Source: Symsagittifera roscoffensis (lineage: Eukaryota; Xenacoelomorpha; Acoela; Convolutidae). From it: a DNA stretch of 64,000 nt. The notes beneath the pieces were generated by a model. It searched no databases, had not been told where the DNA came from, and saw nothing but the letters and a program-made list of their open reading frames with translations. The stretch's first letter is position 1. The number at the start of each line of letters is the position of its first letter. Shown one piece after another: positions 48,381 through 58,689 of the stretch. The position numbers were made by a program, and so were the translations under genes. The stretch is from contig NC_087069.1 in the NCBI RefSeq assembly GCF_963678635.1, positions 32,325,710-32,389,709 on the forward strand. Reading direction: 5' to 3'.

Positions 48381-49709
48381 ATGATACGAACCATTTTTAG
48401 TAGAACAGATATTTTTTTACTATTTGTAATTTTTATAACATTTCTATCATCTCTCATCTTGACCATATGCAAATGTATAAAGAAAGCAATTATCACATTC
48501 GCCCTAGCAACAATCCTCCTAATTCTTTTTCTAGAAGAATACTACAATAAACATAAATTTTTTCACTAAAAGAATAGATCAAAAACCATCAAAAATTGCT
48601 AACCAACAATCACACAGTCAGTCTTCACCGACATCATCCCAGGAAAACCCAACACCACCTTCAACTACCCAAAACCTCCAAACATCCACACGAATTTCTT
48701 TTCAAGATAACCCATATACTTTTGAAGAACGACACGCTCGCTTATCAGAACCACTAGAACCAGTTCAACGACAAGCACCTCTAAGTGAACCAACATATAA
48801 CTTATACCCAACACTACCACAAGAATTAAGTAGAATACGAAATCCTAGTCAAAACCAAAATACAGTCGAAATAAATAGACAAATTATACATCCTCGACGA
48901 AACAGAAATTTTCAAACTCCCCGAGTTCATTTTGATATACCTCAATCCCCATCACAAAGTACACCAGAAAACCCCATTGGCATATTACCAGAAACCCCTA
49001 CGCTTCTTTCACAACGTAGCACCTCAAGCCTACCATCAGATTACTTAGGTTCAACACCAACATCTGAACAAATACGTGAAAATCCCTTAACCCTACAAAC
49101 CAAACATCACGACTACCATATTGGACAACACATTCATTCACACAAGGTGAACCAAATTTAATCAATGATCCAATAGATATTTCTACGGATACAACAACAT
49201 CCTCATCACTACCAGAAACATTATCACTTCCATCAACACCATCAATAAGCCAGATTTCACCACCACCTTTTAACTTAAATTTCCCAAATAACCTCGACGC
49301 TAGATATCGAGAACAATCATCAACAAATATTCCTTAAAGACTAGACTGGAATACATTCACAGCACCTCCACCATTATTTGGACAACACCTAGAAAGTAAC
49401 CGACTCCACAACTGGGCACTAAATAGACTACAATATAGACAAGACATTCACGACGACATTCGTGATCATAACATCCAAATACTCCAACAAAATAGTCTAC
49501 AATTAAAATTTGAAATCACGGTTAAAATAAACAACATTACTCAACATCCCTATCCATTAAATCCACCAAATATAACAGCTCAATCCCTACCACCACCATT
49601 TATAACAACTGAAGTAATATACAAATACGACAGATATACCAAAAAGACAATTGGTTACATCACATTTTATAACCCATACTCAGGATTGTCATACACATGT
49701 ATATTCTAA
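48381..49709 (+). pseudogene. ORF X: membrane-segment and Pro/Ser-rich accessory protein, broken
   Basis: A coding region with no recognised family. The first 62 codons (48,381-48,569) carry two hydrophobic segments (about residues 11-30 and 37-51) around a short Cys/Lys stretch, and so suggest a membrane anchor. The frame then changes near 48,565 to a Pro/Ser/Thr-rich part (to 49,161). It changes back near 49,090-49,135, meets a TAA at 49,335-49,337 and ends at 49,709 after a block with GQHLESNRLHNWALNRLQYRQ and a Pro/Asn-rich end. It overlaps the env start by 13 bases. The same blocks occur in decayed copies at 2.1-3.25 kb and 32.65-33.78 kb, so it is a regular part of the family, lying between pol and env. 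Confidence 0.65.
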
Positions 49710-52315
49710 AAATTTTAATTTTTCTCCAACTCCTTTTTCTAGTAACCTCCAATGAAAACATAAACCCTTCCCCCCGCACAGGATCCCAAGATTTATTAGT
49801 AACACATTACGATTGTGAAGAAAACGAACAAAAAACATTACACAAATATGCAATAAATCAAGTATCACAATGCGAAACAGAACCACAAGCTATAGAAACT
49901 ACAAATGTAATAGCGACACTCTATTCAAAAGCCCGAGGAACAACAGTTATAGGATATAAATTCACAGCAACATTTTCCGAAAAGAAAGTACATTGTTCAC
50001 AAGTCTCAAATGGAAATAAAAACCGACTTGACCACGAATCATTCTACCAAAGTAATATCGAACGACTTCTACATCTCAATCCCGAAGATTGTAAAAACGA
50101 GTTACTAAGACTCAATATCACAAGAAATAAAAACACAGATAGAAAATTAGTATATTTCCAAGTTTTTGCAGATTCTGTACATCAAGCAGAACTTGAAAGA
50201 TATCAAGGACATATAAAATTAGATGAAAAATACCCATACAACGGCGCACACGGCAGATTAACTTATGATATACACGATAAACACTGGATACCACACATTG
50301 GTATAAATGACCCATCAAACTGCAAAGCAGACACAAAAAATAAAGGATATCAAGAAATCATGTTTTTTGATTGGAAAATACAACTCGAAAAAATACAACT
50401 CTCACGCGATTTATCAGACAACACAATGATCTATCAAGGAATTAGATTACCTTGTAAAAACGACCAAGGCTATTGTGACCCTACAACACGAACACAAGCA
50501 ACAAATGTTTGGTTCCCTGAAGACACATGTACAACATTTCAAGTAGCGAAAATACACGCTCGTATGATAAAATTTCACGAAAAACATTTTATACAATCAA
50601 TTCCATATGAACAAGTCCATCCATCACGAAGACAAAGTTCTAATTTTAGAAACATAGACAATATAGAAAATAAATTGACACGTTTTCAAATATATCAAGA
50701 AACAGAACTTGCATGTAAATACAGAAATCCACTTCACAAAACACAATACTCCGAGATATTAGTTGAATACGAAAAAGGATTCGACATGACCACTGGAAAA
50801 GTAAAAATCGACCCATACGCCACAAGTCACCCTATAAACGAAGGAACATCATATATACCAGTTGATTTTCAAAAAATTAAAAATCAACCTGGTGGACATC
50901 TAAAGCCCCATGACACTAGAAGCACACGTTTACAAGAACTATCACTAATGAATAGTACATATTTCGGTAACATCCACTATGATATTCACCTAGATATGAA
51001 ATTAGACTACACAATTAGCCGAATTTTTCAAGAAATGTCACTATCTGAATTAGAAACACTTCGCCAACTATGCGAATTAGAAAGAACACAAATCCTACAA
51101 TCACTTGCATTAGCAGTATTAAAAATACCCTACGCAGGATATTTATTATCAGGCAATAGATCAAATTTTTTAGACTATGAAGGAAACATTTTATGGTTTT
51201 ATACCTGTACCAAAAAAGTATCACCACTATATGTTTTTGAAGATAAACGATGCTATAAAAGAATCCCTATCTTTTATAAGAATAAAGTACACTTCGTTGA
51301 CACACTTTTAAGACGAACCTATTTCTGGGATACCGCAGTCCCATGTGGATCAGAAAATAGCCACAATGTAGTAAAATTGAACCCTGATGAAGATAAATAT
51401 TACCTTCTTACCCCATATCCCACAATAATGCAATCACTCAAAAAATTTTCACCTGAAAGCATTAGAGCTATTGTTCGAAACCCAAATATTGACTTACAAT
51501 CAATTGGAATATATTCAAAATCCGATATACAACATCACATTAGAACACAACAATTCCAAGAATTATTAACACAAATGGACACGATACAAAGACAATCAAT
51601 TGACCAAAACTTACGCAAACTTGCCGAAACAGCAGGATTTGCAGATATTTATACACAAGACTATAGCGGATATTTTAAAGACATTAAAGACTATATATAT
51701 CTAAACGGTGAAAAATACCGACCACAAGATATTTCACCTATAAATATTTTTAGCTTTGTTACACTAAAAAATGAAATTCTCGATTTTCTAGGATGGCCCT
51801 ACTACATCTTAGAAAAATTGACTATTTTATACGCAATGTTTAACTTTATAGGATTTCTTTTTTCGCTTTTAAAAGGAATCTATAATACATGCACTATACA
51901 CACACAAGTAAATAGACAAGCAAGTGTAGCACGCATACTATTTGCAGGATTTTTTGGAATTTTTTCATCATCACTAAACAAAATTCTTTTAGATGCACAA
52001 ATAAAGGAATACAACACAAAAATAGCAACAAGACAGAACACATACGACGAAGAACATAACAATGTAGACATTACGCCTACAGCACCACAGTTACCACCCC
52101 TACCACATAACCATCCATTATCACTAGTACCACGAAATTTTCGAAATTTAGCAATAACAAACAATCCAAATTTTAGACCAACTATATCACAAAGTCCCAT
52201 TCAACATATAATGACACACCATTCACTAGATGAAAAAATATATGAACAAATCATAGAACAACCCCATACCACCGCTTTTCAGTCTCAAAATAATAATTTT
52301 TTTAGCCCACGATGA
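49697..52315 (+). CDS. env: Envelope-like glycoprotein
   Basis: Intact 872-codon frame. Residues 1-18 form a signal peptide (MYILKILIFLQLLFLV). The ectodomain (19-700) has many Cys (40, 59, 100, 132, 209, 253, 260, 278, 340, 459, 504, 519, 550). A hydrophobic segment at about 707-727 and another at 745-765 suggest membrane anchoring, followed by a roughly 105-residue cytoplasmic tail rich in Pro, His and Asn. It presumably mediates membrane fusion or cell entry of a virus-like particle, as env genes of errantivirus-like elements do. The general layout recalls glycoproteins of negative-strand arthropod viruses captured by LTR elements, but I cannot prove the family by eye. The start is the first ATG, overlapping ORF X. 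The stop overlaps the ORF Y start as ATGA. Confidence 0.75.
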   Translation: MYILKILIFLQLLFLVTSNENINPSPRTGSQDLLVTHYDCEENEQKTLHKYAINQVSQCETEPQAIETTNVIATLYSKARGTTVIGYKFTATFSEKKVHCSQVSNGNKNRLDHESFYQSNIERLLHLNPEDCKNELLRLNITRNKNTDRKLVYFQVFADSVHQAELERYQGHIKLDEKYPYNGAHGRLTYDIHDKHWIPHIGINDPSNCKADTKNKGYQEIMFFDWKIQLEKIQLSRDLSDNTMIYQGIRLPCKNDQGYCDPTTRTQATNVWFPEDTCTTFQVAKIHARMIKFHEKHFIQSIPYEQVHPSRRQSSNFRNIDNIENKLTRFQIYQETELACKYRNPLHKTQYSEILVEYEKGFDMTTGKVKIDPYATSHPINEGTSYIPVDFQKIKNQPGGHLKPHDTRSTRLQELSLMNSTYFGNIHYDIHLDMKLDYTISRIFQEMSLSELETLRQLCELERTQILQSLALAVLKIPYAGYLLSGNRSNFLDYEGNILWFYTCTKKVSPLYVFEDKRCYKRIPIFYKNKVHFVDTLLRRTYFWDTAVPCGSENSHNVVKLNPDEDKYYLLTPYPTIMQSLKKFSPESIRAIVRNPNIDLQSIGIYSKSDIQHHIRTQQFQELLTQMDTIQRQSIDQNLRKLAETAGFADIYTQDYSGYFKDIKDYIYLNGEKYRPQDISPINIFSFVTLKNEILDFLGWPYYILEKLTILYAMFNFIGFLFSLLKGIYNTCTIHTQVNRQASVARILFAGFFGIFSSSLNKILLDAQIKEYNTKIATRQNTYDEEHNNVDITPTAPQLPPLPHNHPLSLVPRNFRNLAITNNPNFRPTISQSPIQHIMTHHSLDEKIYEQIIEQPHTTAFQSQNNNFFSPR

Positions 52316-54124
52316 GCCGACAACTTGGATCCCTACACCGCTCAAATTCACACCCAACCAACCTCAACACTCCAATTACAATAATTCCACTTTTTGCTTT
52401 GCCGCCACCCAATTTCCCAACCAATAATAAAACATCAGGCATGAATTCAGACACTAATTCACACATCTCAGTTTTATACTCCATCTCACAACTCAATAAC
52501 CCAGATATCGAAACCCCTGACGAATTTGCCGACTCTGAAATATCTCCATCCAATAATTTTCAAACCAATCCCTCAGTTTTTTCAAAACCCCCTTTTTAAC
52601 CAATCCCCCCAAATAACCCACTCCCATCCATTTCTACACCCTCCTATGCTTCACAAGTTACCCCAACCTACTCCTCATTTCATTCAGACCGATCATCCAA
52701 TTCTCCAGATACTCCCCAAATCTCCCAGGAACTAGATAATTTTATCACCCTACAACAACAACCCTTCCACCTTGAAAACCCCACTATAAATCAGATTTCA
52801 TCCACAATAGAATCATCAAACCCACCTACCCCTACACCCTCTTCAGCTTATACCGCATCATTAGCACCATCATCCACATCCACCGAATCATCAATTAGCA
52901 CTAATAGAGCTAGCTTACCGCACTTTCAAAAGAAAATTCCCAAACCATCCATTTCGAACAAAACCAGGAACAGCCCGTGAATATATTAATCATCCAAATC
53001 ACACTAACACGAAAGAATTTTTAGAAATCACCTTACCTTCATTTCCACAGTATACTTTGAACACCCCTACAGATACTAACGATACACGTAGCTTTGTAGA
53101 TGAACAAGTTTTAATGCCTACACTTCATTGGACATCATATTATCATTTTACTAACCCCCTTTGCCTACCTTTATCTAATACTCACATCGATATAGAACGA
53201 AATCAAGATATGCTATATCGACTCACTACACCACTAACACATAGACAATTTACTTACATCGGATATAAAAAATCACTAAAAACATACACTGCAACCCGAG
53301 CTAACGAATATACGCTAGAATATTACGATCATAACATCATCCGAACTAACCAAGACCAATTTTTAGATGATGATCGCTTCGCTAACCCACAAATCACAGA
53401 AAAATTTTTCATCAAAACACCATATGTTTTTACACTCAATATATTTGATCGCAAATTCGACCACATCATTTCTGAAGCACTAACCGACACACAAGCTTAC
53501 GAAAGTTTTAAAGAAAGATTTCAATTATTTTCACTAACCTTTCATTTCCTTGCACCACATGAACGAGATTTGCACTGCTCACATGACATTATGTTACGCA
53601 CTAAACAAACCCACACATATACATATTACCGCTTTATACAAAATCACTTTGACCTACACACTCCATCAAGACAACCACACCATCGTTTTCAATTTATTAA
53701 CTCTAAATACACATCACCATTTTTTCTTAACTTCACATATTGCATCAAAGATACTAACCTTCACGGTATTCTTCGCAATTATGATCCCATAACCCAAATG
53801 TATATTTTTTGTCCCATCACAAAGACCTTCAACGCAGAAGAATCCAGACCCTTCCTTATCCCACATGAATTTGTTCAACCTATAGAAATCCCCATATTAG
53901 AATTCATCCACAACACTAAATATAACCACAAATTATATAATCTCATCCAAAACACACCTTATGATTTTGCAGTTGGCACTGAAGAACTAAAAACCATTAA
54001 AGCACTTCAATTGCTTTGGCCACTGCTTCAAACTAAAAACATCATTCGCATGCTAGCAAAGTTACTAACAAACTCCGACATAATCCACGACATCTTCCCC
54101 CACGGTTTTTTCCCCGACGACTAA
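52312..54124 (+). pseudogene. ORF Y: accessory protein after env, broken
   Basis: Starts with an ATG overlapping the env stop (ATGA at 52,312-52,315). The first 95 codons are Pro/Asn/Ser-rich and end at a TAA at 52,597-52,599, yet the same frame stays open and Ser/Thr/Pro-rich to 52,979. A frame change near 52,930-52,980 leads into the C-terminal part, which is open to 54,124 (the last 355 codons start at about 53,057). That part is rich in aromatic residues, His and Thr, without a signal peptide or known motif. Copies at 1-410, 34.65-35.47 and 36.85-37.2 kb show it belongs to the family. Function unknown. Confidence 0.65.
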
Positions 54125-54133
54125 CAGGTAAGT
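54125..54133 (+). promoter_or_regulatory. Consensus 5' splice-site sequence after ORF Y
   Basis: The stop of ORF Y is followed at once by cag/gtaagt, a perfect match to the eukaryotic splice-donor consensus. The inverted copy near 34,720 has aag/gtaaat at the same place. Use as a donor is an inference. Confidence 0.45.
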
Positions 54134-54960
54134 ACAATTTATACATATTCTTAACTAATAAATTTAAAATAAAACACTAACCATTCTTTATCCATGTCTT
54201 ATTTAGATTTTTAGTCTTCATCTCACGATCATCTGCAAAATACACAAAAGAAAAATAAAAAATAGAAAACTTCTTCAAAGTGTTCAAAACTCTATTAAAA
54301 ATTTACACTAGAAAATTCAATAAAATTCATACCTATGTAGTAAATTAATTTATAAATTATTTCCCTAAAAGCAGTAATTCTAATAATGATGAAAATTTGT
54401 AACTTAATTTTTCCCCAAAACTAGAAGTAAAATTGAAATTCTATGTAGTAAATTGATAAAACGCAAATGCAGTACTAACCTTTTGATATTTTCATTCACT
54501 CGCACAAGAATTCTATCCAAACTCGCACAGCTCGCCCACGAAGAAATGTTTAAATAATGAATTTCAGTTTCAAGCTTTCACACTCAACAACTCTAACACA
54601 CGATAACAAGTTTCAAACTTTCCTTTAACCCGGTTGGAAAGGAATTATATACTAAACAAAACTAACCAATGCAGCTTACTAAAACACCACAACACATAGA
54701 ATAACAGCATGACTAAGAAAAGGAAACCAACGGTACCCAAACCGGATTAACCCAGTTTAAAACTGGATAATTTATTCTTTTGAAGACTATTATAAAGTCT
54801 AAGAAAGAAATAATAAAACACAAAAAAGTCGAAAGACAAACCCATACCAAAAACAATTTGATTTTTGAAAAAAGGACACAACCAACGAAACATAAGAAAA
54901 ACCACAATAAACCCAACATAAAACGTTATCACATAACAGGACCTCTCACAGAAACCGCAC
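54134..54960. other. 3' flank of the complete element
   Basis: No gene. Bases 54,134-54,190 still match the flank of the inverted ORF Y copy (34,680-34,720), so the element extends at least to there. The rest has no match that I can see to the 5' leader, so no 3' terminal repeat is called. A duplicated ctatgtagtaaatt word occurs at about 54,335 and 54,443. Confidence 0.35.
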
Positions 54961-55065
54961 GAAATCATACTCCCACTCCTGGCCTAACCCACCAGAGAGG
55001 ACGTCCTGAGCATGCTCTATAGCCGGCCTAACCCACCGCGCTACATCCACGCTTTGTGACCACAC
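54961..55065 (-). repeat. SINE-like repeat, copy 2
   Basis: Minus-strand partner of 1,842-1,925. On the minus strand it reads ggtcacaaagcgtggatg, tagcgcggtgggttagg, then gagcatgctcaggacgtcc and ggttaggccaggagt. It includes the box A-like word and is about 20 bases longer than copy 1 between the box and the ctcag word. Possible tRNA-derived SINE. Confidence 0.5.
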
Positions 55066-55720
55066 TCCTATTTTTAATAAGAGGTATTCAAGGGTGAGTA
55101 ACTCTTCAAAATAACTGAACTAAAACAGAAAGCGTTTGTGAAAACAACTAACAAAAATCATAACTAAAACACCAAACTAATAAAAAAATTTTAAAGAAAG
55201 ACTTCAGCAGCCGCAATAAACCAGTATACCCTAGATCTATTGAGCCTAGCAGAGACTAGTTAAACACCCTGAGACTAGATAGTATAAGAGTAAGATTAGG
55301 ATCGGTATTAGACTAAGAAGTTGCACGAATCTATCCGGCCGAAAATAAGATAGCGTGACGAGCAGACGGTGTACCCTATCCGAAATTACTCTATGAGTTA
55401 ACCACCTCGGTCCTAACTCACTTTGTGTCTTTTCAAACTCTAATTCAGGTCTTTACGAGTTCATTGAGAATACTTTCACAGGCGTATTTCACCCCCCCCC
55501 CCCCTTAATCCACCTCGGATCATAGGCGCTAAGGCAGCGCATGATTTTGCTGCTTTTTTCTAAAACTCGATGCCCCCACTTTTAACTGAGTCAAATGGGT
55601 CCATAGCGGCCAGCTACAACAACAACTTATATAATTTTACATTGTTTAAATATGAGAGCTACCCGCATCCAAGTTCAGGCGTAAGTAATCTATTATAACG
55701 CATTATTATGATGACATTTT
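55066..55720. other. Unassigned, with a poly-C tract
   Basis: No coding signal. A C homopolymer of about 13 bases lies around 55,491-55,504. The G+C content is higher than in the rest of the window. Confidence 0.4.
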
Positions 55721-55725
55721 GACAA

Positions 55726-56660
55726 TTATAGTTGATTATAACTACCAAAACTAGGTGTTTAAAAGATTTGTAATTTTTTCAATAATCGTGATACGTGATA
55801 TTTTCCAAGAGATTATAATCTCTTATAATCGATTACCAAAATTAGGTGTTTAAAAGATTTATAACTTTTTAATAATCGTGAGATTTTCCAAGAGATTATA
55901 ATCTCTTATAATCGATAATAATTGATTATAATCTCTTATTTTGCCAAATTTTGTCTTTTCAAAAAAATATTCTAAATATTTCTTATGGGTTATTAATTTT
56001 GTGTCAAAAGGAAAATCTCTAGAAAAAAGATCTTTTCAATACTTTGGTTCATTTGAACACAAAGTTTTACCACGGAACAAAAGTTTCATAGAAATCCTTT
56101 CATATTAGTGGAAAGGTTCCCGCGGTATAAGAAAAATAAATCTTCCGAACCAATCATGCAACTAAATCAATTTGCTGATGTTGTGATGGGCAAAAAAGCC
56201 TAAAATACGTATCACAAATCAACTCTGAACTGAAAAAAAACCTAAAAAATTTGAATTGATTGGAAAACTTCAAAAAGAATGTTTTCATTTTTTATAGGAA
56301 CCAACGTCTACAAAAAGCATAAAATAAAAGCAAGTTAGATGCAACTTCAAAGACAAAATGGACAAACAAAAAGATTATAATCAAATTTAATCGATTGTAA
56401 TGGATTTTTGTGCAAAACTAATGAATTAGAGTTTTGAATTTAAAAAATGGATTATAATCAATTATAATTGATTATAATTGTATCGAATTATAGACAAATA
56501 AATAATCGATTATAATCGATTATAATGATTTATAATTGATTATAATTTGATTTTAAGAAGAGAGATTATAATCGTTTATTAATTGATCAAAATCGATTGT
56601 TTCTTAATTTCAGTAGGACTGGTACTATAATCCTATTATAATCAGTTATTAACGTTTGAA
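55726..56660. repeat. AT-rich palindromic repeat block
   Basis: Dense copies of gattataat and attataatc, often arranged as perfect palindromes such as gagattataatctc (about 55,813 and 55,892) and ataatcgattat. A direct duplication of roughly 85-97 bases sits at 55,734-55,830 and 55,831-55,913. A second dense cluster lies at 56,450-56,580. No coding potential. Possibly a satellite or the fold-back end of a DNA transposon. Confidence 0.7.
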
Positions 56661-57949
56661 ATTGGATGCAGGTATTCATGTGTTCTACAAAGCTTATGCG
56701 CAAATGATTTTAAAAGTTGTAGTCATACTTACAAGTGGACCCACACATCTGCCTTGTGGCGAAGGATTAGGTCTCTAGTCCACTCCATCTTTTCACTAAA
56801 AAAGCATACAAAAGATGCAAAATCAATCAATATCAGCCAATTGCTATTAAGACGGTACGCCAAAACAACGGAAACTACGCAAAAAACGTTTTTTTAATTT
56901 CTGAAATAGGATCAGTAGCAAATCATAATTAACTCGTTCCAAGGTGTGCAATAATCCAAATTCTTATCAAAGAAAGACGACCATCTTGAGCATGCGCTGA
57001 AGGTAATTCAACCTGTTGAAGTTCAGCTGAAAACTTTTTATTGAGTACTATATTAACTAGACCTGATTTCTTAACATATGCACTGTTTATCCAGAAGAAA
57101 AAGACTGGATAAAATAAAAAAAAAGCCAAAGCGGTTGTTCCTTTTTTTGAATCTTATTAACGTGTTTTTATAAGGAATATAGTTAAGAACTAATTTCAGA
57201 CCTGAAAATTGTTTCGTTTAATTCTATATTTCAAATGAAACGATGTTTTTTGGGTGTACGCTTTTATGACCCTATGATGTTTGTAAAAGCGTCAAGGCTT
57301 CATTACCAAAACAATTTGTTATTGTAGGAGCAACCAATCAAATATGTGTTTCTTTTTTTATTTAATTAGATTATCTGAAAACGGAAAAGATTCAAATAAA
57401 TTCAACTTATTGTAGTTTTTCTGGTTCTTGGTGTGAAGTTTCTCTTGATTTTGTTGATTTTTATTTTCTAAGGGTAGCATGTAATTTGCCTAACCCTTGA
57501 TTTGAAGCAAAGTTGTTCACTTTGTCATTTGATTTTTCTCAATTCATTACTTTTGAGAAACTCTTCAATAATTTGTATACCTGTTCTTCATTGATTGAAC
57601 AATTACCTTGAGGTTTTTTTATTTTTTTTGTCTGTACTTGTTTTAACTTTTTAAGACGGAACGCAGATCGAGGTACAGATTTTTTTTGATCTTGCAGATT
57701 TCTCAGAGCAGTTTAATTGGCATCTCCGATAAAATAACATTTGGACTAATTACTTGTATAAACTGTTTTTATACTATAATGAAAACAGATGAGCTGAAAA
57801 ACTGCCGTTTGATAAAATCGGAAAAGAGTCAAATTCACTTTTTTACTGTACAAAATGCATGCTCGATCTCTTCCATTAAAGTTCGTTCCAGGTTGAAATT
57901 TTGAAATTTCTCGAAAAATTAAGGATCATTCTTTTGTTTGTGGCAAATA
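56661..57949. other. No gene recognised
   Basis: Only short open stretches with no motif. The 57,400-57,949 part may be the poorly preserved continuation of the minus-strand LINE fragment to the right. Confidence 0.3.
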
Positions 57950-58680
57950 AATTATTTTTAATCGACTCTGATTTAAATTCAACTTCTTTTTTTTCCTATA
58001 GATTTAATAAGGAATCCGAAAAAATAAGTGTTATCTGCATAAGGAAAAAATGTGATATTTGGTGTTGCGGCATGTTGGTAAGCTTGAATAACAATAGAAA
58101 AAGCAGGTGACCCAAAAAAACTTTCAGATACCCGACAAGGAGCTTTCTCTGTTGATGACTTTTTTTAAAGATAAAAACTTACTTCTTTTGTTAAGACTTG
58201 ATTTGAGGTAATTGATTTTATTTGATTTGATTGAAGGTCTTATCAACACTATAGAAAATTTAAAAAAGATCTAGGAAAGAGCAGTGTTGAAATTTAGCGG
58301 TAATTTTGCTCACAAGGCTTTCTAAAACTTGTAATGTAGCATTTACTGTTGGGAGTTTGTCGCGGAATCCAAACTACTCACTGCTTAAATTTTCAGTTTT
58401 ATTGAGAAAATTTCTCTTTCTTTTCGATACAAACTTCCTAACCTATTTTCAAGACAACTCTTTTTAAAGGTCTTATCATCATTATCGAAAGTTATAGAAA
58501 GATCTAAGAGCGTGCAGTGTTCAAATTTACCAGTGATTTTGCTTACAAGACCTTCTAAAGTTTTTACTGTAGCATTAACTTTTGGAGTTTGTTGCGGAAT
58601 CCAAACTGTTCGTTGCATAAATTTTCAAATTTATTTAAAAGATTTTTAATCTTTTCGATAAAATTTCCCATGTTTTTTTC
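57950..58680 (-). pseudogene. LINE reverse transcriptase fragment
   Basis: The minus strand encodes a decayed non-LTR RT palm. A 78-codon stretch (58,385-58,618) has a VNATVKTLEGLVSKI region followed by LDLSITFDNDDKTFKK, equivalent to the LDLSKAFDTxDH motif A of LINE RTs. Further downstream on the same strand, near 58,020-58,060, a FFPYADNTYFF phrase stands for the catalytic F-A-D-D-T motif C, with Asp changed to Asn. The motif A part is duplicated in tandem. Not functional. Confidence 0.7.
58233..58680. repeat. 234-bp tandem duplication in LINE fragment
   Basis: Bases 58,233-58,466 and 58,467-58,680 both start aaggtcttatca. They share gatct, cagtgtt, attttgct and cggaatccaaact landmarks in order. 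The units have diverged clearly by substitution, so the duplication is old. Confidence 0.85.
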
Positions 58681-58689
58681 TTAAAGCAA

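Larger units (their letters stand above)
38171..54700 (+). mobile_element. Env-bearing Ty3/gypsy-like retroelement
   Basis: Span of the best-preserved retroelement; the ends are uncertain. Order: leader, ORF0, Gag-protease, RT-RNase H-integrase, ORF X, envelope-like glycoprotein, ORF Y. The domain order protease-RT-RNase H-integrase places it with Ty3/gypsy rather than Ty1/copia (integrase before RT). I did not find matching terminal repeats between 38.2-39.0 kb and 54.1-55.2 kb. Total coding length is unusually large for this class, from the 1,289-residue Gag and two added accessory frames. It is defective through lesions in protease, RT, ORF X and ORF Y. Confidence 0.85.

Noticed and set aside
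55491-55504. Poly-C tract as a functional element
   Set aside because: Homopolymers of this size arise by slippage or sequencing error; nothing links it to a gene.
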